Shown: in pieces, positions 60,163 through 64,000 of the stretch | Position numbering within the stretch: position 1 is the first letter of the stretch | Layout of the letters: each line of letters starts with the position of its first letter | Source: Chromatium weissei | GTDB taxonomy: Bacteria > Pseudomonadota > Gammaproteobacteria > Chromatiales > Chromatiaceae | DNA: 64,000 nt | NCBI RefSeq assembly: GCF_016583765.1 | Contig: NZ_NRRR01000009.1 | Coordinates: forward strand, 1 to 64,000 | Direction: 5' to 3' | Translations under genes and position numbers: made by a program | The notes under the pieces: generated by a model | Seen by the model: only the letters and a program-made list of their open reading frames with translations | Told to the model about the DNA's origin: nothing | Databases searched by the model: none

Positions 60163-61710
60163 ATGAACAATAACGAATTGTATTACGGCGATAATCTGGA
60201 CGTGCTGCGCAATAAAATTGAAAAAGACAGCATTGATCTGTGTTATATCGATCCGCCGTTTAATTCCAAGCGCAACTATTTTCAGATTTATACCAATGTC
60301 GGTAAAGAAGATCAGGCGCAGGCGCAAGCCTTTATTGATACCTGGACTTGGAATGCGTTAGCTGATCGCGCTTTAATAGAAATCATCGGCAATGAAGGCG
60401 GACGTTATACGCGCCAGACGGTTGAATTGCTCAAAGGATTCGATGCTGTATTAGGACACAGCGGTTTATTATCCTATCTCGTCAATATGACGCAGCGCGT
60501 GAATGAGATTCAACGCGTATTAAAACCGACCGGCAGCTTTTATCTGCATTGCGATCCCACTGCGTCGCATTATTTGAAATTGATTTTGGACAGCGTGTTT
60601 TGTGCGCGTGGCGGAGATTTTAGGAACGAAATTATTTGGCATTATGGTCAGCGCACTGCATTTCACAAAAATCATTTTAGTCGTAAACATGATGTGATTA
60701 TTTTTTATTCAAAATCAAACATCTCTACAACTTTTAACGAAGTTTCTGAACGATGGAATAAGCAACAGTTTTTAGCTAACCGTCACGATGTCACGGTTGA
60801 TGAAAACGGAGTCGAATACATTCTTGCAGATGGCGGCAAAACAGGTAAAAGATATAAGCGATTAGTCTCCGAAGTGATTGCTGCTGGAAAGCCATTAGAT
60901 AGTGTGTGGAACATTCCTATATTAAATTCTTCTGCGAAAGAACGTCTCGGTTATCCGACTCAAAAGCCAGAAGCCTTATTAGAGCGCATCATTCAAGCCA
61001 GCAGCAATGAAGGCGATGTCATTTTGGATGCGTATTGCGGTTGTGGAACAACGGTTGCAGTGGCGCAGCGATTAAAACGGCAGTGGATTGGAATTGATAT
61101 TACTTATCAAAGTATTGCGGTTGTTCTCAAACGCTTAGAAGATCAATTTGGTGCTGACGTGCTGAATAGAATTACCTTAAATGGTATTCCACGAGACATG
61201 GAATCAGCAATTGCGCTGGCAAATAAAAAAGATGATCGCGTACGCAAAGAATTTGAGAAGTGGGCGGTATTAACCTACAGCAAAAATCACGCGATCATCA
61301 ATGAAAAAAAGGGCAAGGATCGCGGCATTGACGGCATCGTTTACATTGCGACCGGTGCGAATAGCAGCGCGCCCGTTGTTTTTCAAGTTAAATCCGGCAA
61401 GGTGAATCGCGGTGATATTGCCAAATTGAATAGTGATCGTATTCGTGAAAAAGCCGTCATGGGCATTTTCATTACGCTGCAACCACCAACGACTGATATG
61501 AAAAAAGAAGCATTGGACACTGGTTTTTATCATTACGAATCACATGATCGGAATGATCCAGTGATTCGCATTGTCACCGTGCAGAATATGCTGGAAAAAC
61601 GGGAACTGATTGATTTGCCGCTATTGCGCAGCGTATTAAAAACTGCGGCGAAATCGAATACCAAAGAGCAACTCGATATTTCGTTGAATGATGTTGCGGA
61701 TGATGAATAA
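60163..61710 (+). CDS. DNA methyltransferase fused to an Mrr-like restriction endonuclease domain
   Basis: A 515-residue protein. The first 350 residues are a beta-class N6-adenine or N4-cytosine DNA methyltransferase. The catalytic motif YIDPPFNSKRNYF comes first (Asp30-Pro-Pro-Phe33), then HCDPTASHYLK, and the AdoMet motif LDAYCGCGTTVAVAQRL comes late (near 290). Residues about 365-515 look like a PD-(D/E)xK nuclease of Mrr type: KGKDRGIDGIVYI gives the catalytic Asp and VVFQVKSGKVNRGDI the Q-x-K. Both activities may thus sit in one chain. No separate restriction or specificity gene lies nearby. It starts 58 bases after the Nudix gene. Confidence 0.85.
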   Translation: MNNNELYYGDNLDVLRNKIEKDSIDLCYIDPPFNSKRNYFQIYTNVGKEDQAQAQAFIDTWTWNALADRALIEIIGNEGGRYTRQTVELLKGFDAVLGHSGLLSYLVNMTQRVNEIQRVLKPTGSFYLHCDPTASHYLKLILDSVFCARGGDFRNEIIWHYGQRTAFHKNHFSRKHDVIIFYSKSNISTTFNEVSERWNKQQFLANRHDVTVDENGVEYILADGGKTGKRYKRLVSEVIAAGKPLDSVWNIPILNSSAKERLGYPTQKPEALLERIIQASSNEGDVILDAYCGCGTTVAVAQRLKRQWIGIDITYQSIAVVLKRLEDQFGADVLNRITLNGIPRDMESAIALANKKDDRVRKEFEKWAVLTYSKNHAIINEKKGKDRGIDGIVYIATGANSSAPVVFQVKSGKVNRGDIAKLNSDRIREKAVMGIFITLQPPTTDMKKEALDTGFYHYESHDRNDPVIRIVTVQNMLEKRELIDLPLLRSVLKTAAKSNTKEQLDISLNDVADDE

Positions 61711-61740
61711 ATCAATGTGGAAGTGACGCAATTGCAATGG

Positions 61741-61791
61741 TTTTAGTTGTCAGTGACAATCACATTTATTACTGACAACTGACAACTAAAA
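61741..61791. repeat. Dispersed heptamer repeat, copy D (hairpin form)
   Basis: TTTTAGTTGTCAGT (61741-61754) and its exact reverse complement (61778-61791) enclose TGACAATCACATTTATT-type core and another ACTGACA unit. This copy folds as a clean hairpin between the convergent methyltransferase and rhodanese genes and may serve as a terminator. Confidence 0.75.
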
Positions 61792-61804
61792 ATTCAACAG
61801 TGAG

Positions 61805-62281
61805 TTATTCAGTCCAATTCGCTGGGCGCAATTGATCGGGGCGCAATTGCGGTGTGAAATACACATCAGCATCATCCAAATCAACGGGATTTTCATTGCC
61901 GTCAACCAATTCTTGATCGTAATCTTTCCATCCCCGCAAGCCAGTTTTTAATGAGGCGACATTCTGATAACCCAGCACGGTGAGCGAATGCGCTGCCAAT
62001 ACGCTGCGATAACCAGAACGACAAATCACAATCACTTCTCGCGCTCGCGCTCGCACCAATTCCGGTAGCGTTTCTTCATAATCCCATTCACAGGCTGATT
62101 CTAAAATGCCGCGTGGTACATTTAATGATCCAGCAATGTGCATCGCAGCAAATTCATCGGGTTCGCGCACATCCAGCAATAGAATATCGGAATTGGCGGC
62201 GAGACGTTCTTCTAAATCCCAAGGCATGATTTCTTGAATATCCGCCAAGCAGCTTTTCATCAGTTCCAGAAAGTTTTTCAT
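61805..62281 (-). CDS. Rhodanese-domain sulfurtransferase-like protein
   Basis: The 158-residue protein has a single rhodanese domain. LLLDVREPDEFAAMHIAGSLNVPRG is the first conserved half (DVREPxE and HIxGxxNxP), and VICRSGYRS is the active loop with the catalytic Cys. LKTGLRGWKDY closes the domain. A short C-terminal acidic tail follows. It may carry persulfide sulfur, which would suit a sulfur-metabolising host. The partner is not evident. I start at the ATG at 62281. A longer frame adds seven residues. hypF lies 44 bases upstream on the same strand. Confidence 0.88.
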   Translation of the reverse strand: MKNFLELMKSCLADIQEIMPWDLEERLAANSDILLLDVREPDEFAAMHIAGSLNVPRGILESACEWDYEETLPELVRARAREVIVICRSGYRSVLAAHSLTVLGYQNVASLKTGLRGWKDYDQELVDGNENPVDLDDADVYFTPQLRPDQLRPANWTE

Positions 62282-62325
62282 CGGTAATTCCGTTGTTTTC
62301 ATTCAATCGTGGTAAATAAACAAGA

Positions 62326-64000
62326 TCAAATCAATTGCGCAGCGGCAATACAGGCTTGACCCAGTGATAACCCGCCATCATTGGTGGGAATGTTGCGATG
62401 TAATAAGACGTGCAAGCCACTTTCAGTTAGGGCGGTGGTGACGCTTTTCAATAGAATGCGGTTCTGCCACACGCCACCAGATAATGCAACCGTATCTAAA
62501 TGATATTGCGTCGCTAATTCACGAGCTAATGCAATGAGGCAATTGCTTAATCCAATATGAAATCGCGCCGCAATTCGCTCGTGCGTGACACCGAGCGCCA
62601 AATCATTAAATAGCTCCGTCCATAATGACGCGGCATCCAATTCAATACCGGTCGTCGTCGCCACTTGCAATAGCGAATAACCCGCGCCAGCCGTTGACAG
62701 CGCCTTCATTGCCAGAGTTTCAAGCGCCAGCGCCGCCTGACCTTCATAACTCACGCGTTCATTGCCCGTACCGAGCGCCGCCGCCACTGCATCGCACAGC
62801 CGTCCGACAGAACTGGTGCGCGGTGCGTTGATGCCTCGCGCCAGCATTTGCGTTAATAAATCAAGCGGTTGCGCTAGCAGTCCGCGCACAATGGGCAATT
62901 GCGAATGACGAGCGACCAGCGTGTTCCACAGATCGGCGCTCATCAATTGTGCGAAGAGATAACGCCAAGGTTCACGAATGGCCTGCGCTCCGCCGAGCAG
63001 CGCGACCGGTTTGAAATGCGCAACTCGCTGATACTGTTGATAATCGCCGATGAGAAATTCTCCGCCCCACAGCGTGCCGTCCGTGCCGTAGCCCAAACCA
63101 TCCAACAGAATGCCGAGCACCGCGCCCGCCGTGCACGATCTGCCGTTGTCGGCGAGCACGGCAGCCAGATGCGCGTGATGGTGTTGCACCGCAATCAACG
63201 GCAATTCGGCGCGATGTGCCCACTCGCGTCCAAATTGGCTGGCGTGATAATCAGGATGTAAATCAATGGCAAATGCCTGCGGTTGATACTGAAACAGCGT
63301 CAACATTTCCGTGAGGTGCTGGCGATAAGCGCGAGCAGTCGCCGCATCGTTGAGATCGCCGAGATGTGACGACAACATCGCGTGTCCGTCACGGGTGAGA
63401 CAAAAGGTGTTTTTCAATTCGCTGCCGAATGCGAGCACCGATGGCGCATTTGCCAATTCAGTCGGCAATGGCAACGGCGCGGGCGCAAAACCTCGCGCTC
63501 GGCGCAACAGCCGCGGCGCATCGGCCATCACGCGCACCACTGAATCATCAACACGATGCACGATGTTTCGATCATGCAGCAGCAGCGCATCGGCAACCGT
63601 CGGCAACCGCGTCAGCGCCTCGGTATTGGTTAAACACGGCGGTTCGTCATTCAAATTGCCGCTGGTCATCACAACGGGTTCTGTCCAATTCGCCAGCAGC
63701 AGGTGATGCAATGGACTGGACGGCAGCATCATGCCGAGCGTGGTTTGCTGCGGCGCAATTTCAGCCGCCAGCGGTGCGGCATCGCAACGCAATTCGAGCA
63801 GCACAATCGGCGCGGCGGGGCTGGCGAGCGCGGCGCGTTCCTTCGCGTTGAGTTGGCAATAACGCGCAATGACCGCTGCATCACGCGCCATCAGCGCCAG
63901 CGGTTTGTTGGGACGACGTTTGCGGCGACGCAATTCGGCAACGGCGACATCGTTGGTTGCTGCACACGCGAGTTGAAATCCGCCCACACCTTTGATCGCC
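62326..64000 (-). CDS. hypF: Hydrogenase maturation carbamoyltransferase HypF, C-terminal part (runs off the right edge)
   Basis: HypF makes thiocarbamoyl on HypE for the CN ligands of NiFe hydrogenase, from carbamoyl phosphate. The frame stays open to the window edge. It begins inside the YrdC-like domain with AIKGVGGFQLACAATN and RRKRRPNKPLALMARD, followed by MTSGNLNDEPPCL. It ends with the Kae1-like domain, shown by the HHAHLAAVLADNG metal motif, LDGLGYGTDGTLWGGE and VALSGGVWQNRILL. The acylphosphatase and zinc-finger N terminus lies beyond 64000. It fits the Ech hydrogenase 37 kb away. The other hyp genes are not in the window. Confidence 0.95.
   Translation of the reverse strand, partial: AIKGVGGFQLACAATNDVAVAELRRRKRRPNKPLALMARDAAVIARYCQLNAKERAALASPAAPIVLLELRCDAAPLAAEIAPQQTTLGMMLPSSPLHHLLLANWTEPVVMTSGNLNDEPPCLTNTEALTRLPTVADALLLHDRNIVHRVDDSVVRVMADAPRLLRRARGFAPAPLPLPTELANAPSVLAFGSELKNTFCLTRDGHAMLSSHLGDLNDAATARAYRQHLTEMLTLFQYQPQAFAIDLHPDYHASQFGREWAHRAELPLIAVQHHHAHLAAVLADNGRSCTAGAVLGILLDGLGYGTDGTLWGGEFLIGDYQQYQRVAHFKPVALLGGAQAIREPWRYLFAQLMSADLWNTLVARHSQLPIVRGLLAQPLDLLTQMLARGINAPRTSSVGRLCDAVAAALGTGNERVSYEGQAALALETLAMKALSTAGAGYSLLQVATTTGIELDAASLWTELFNDLALGVTHERIAARFHIGLSNCLIALARELATQYHLDTVALSGGVWQNRILLKSVTTALTESGLHVLLHRNIPTNDGGLSLGQACIAAAQLI

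Overview
The window reads as chromosomal DNA of a gammaproteobacterium with roughly balanced base composition. ParE, PilT/PilU, MnmA, PrlC and the trxA-rho neighbourhood are all of gammaproteobacterial type. A NifL-NifA pair, an energy-converting (Ech-type) NiFe hydrogenase operon, a PucC-like (BCD family) transporter and several exosortase A-associated genes together point to a nitrogen-fixing anoxygenic phototroph, most simply a purple sulfur bacterium of the Chromatiales. That placement is an inference. No photosystem, rRNA or RuBisCO gene lies in the window, and the species cannot be named.

Layout. 1-950: an IS607-type element with a broken tnpA and a tnpB that runs off the left edge. 1221-4240: parE, an unannotated 44-residue hydrophobic peptide, a HicB-like remnant and a TacA-TacT toxin-antitoxin pair. 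4303-9014: a very large flavin/iron-sulfur oxidoreductase and metF. 9019-12832 (minus): nifL-nifA-pgsA. 13063-13482 (minus): rpmB-rpmG. 13700-17443: acyl carrier protein, two exosortase A-associated hydrolases, a TPR lipoprotein-like or secreted protein and an exosortase-associated glycosyltransferase, followed by tRNA-Phe with a clear promoter and terminator. 17764-19958 (minus): pilT-pilU. 20044-25728 (minus): echABCDEF with a RelE/HigB-HigA module placed between echB and echC. 25957-33835: SDR, small exported protein, HAD phosphatase, a membrane SUMF1 protein, YdcH, a YcbL-like hydrolase, a DUF349 protein and 6-phosphogluconolactonase. 33843-40173: flippase, StiP-HpcH pair, mnmA, zwf. 40283-48766: glgA, panD, trxA, rho, an exported coiled-coil protein, a polysaccharide deacetylase and prlC. 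48809-64000: CNP1-like protein, discoidin/glycosidase protein, pucC-like gene, murU, lon, ilvD, Nudix, a methyltransferase-nuclease fusion, rhodanese and the 3'-terminal part of hypF.

How the genes fit together. Ech plus HypF gives a proton- or sodium-coupled ferredoxin:H2 enzyme and part of its metal-centre maturation, which would suit a diazotroph that needs low-potential ferredoxin and disposes of or reuses H2. NifL-NifA would control the nif regulon, with pgsA immediately behind it. zwf and pgl (not adjacent) supply the oxidative pentose phosphate route, and glgA stores glycogen. The exosortase-associated genes, the deacetylase and the flippase suggest exopolysaccharide production.

The most unusual points are the toxin-antitoxin cassette inserted with single-base overlap inside the ech operon, a dispersed heptamer-repeat family (four intergenic copies and one copy apparently read through in a coding region), the decayed tnpA beside an open tnpB, a NifL with Tyr at the conserved His position, an isolated StiP-HpcH pair, and a one-polypeptide methyltransferase-nuclease. 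Gene starts were chosen by eye from ribosome binding sites, overlaps and family lengths.
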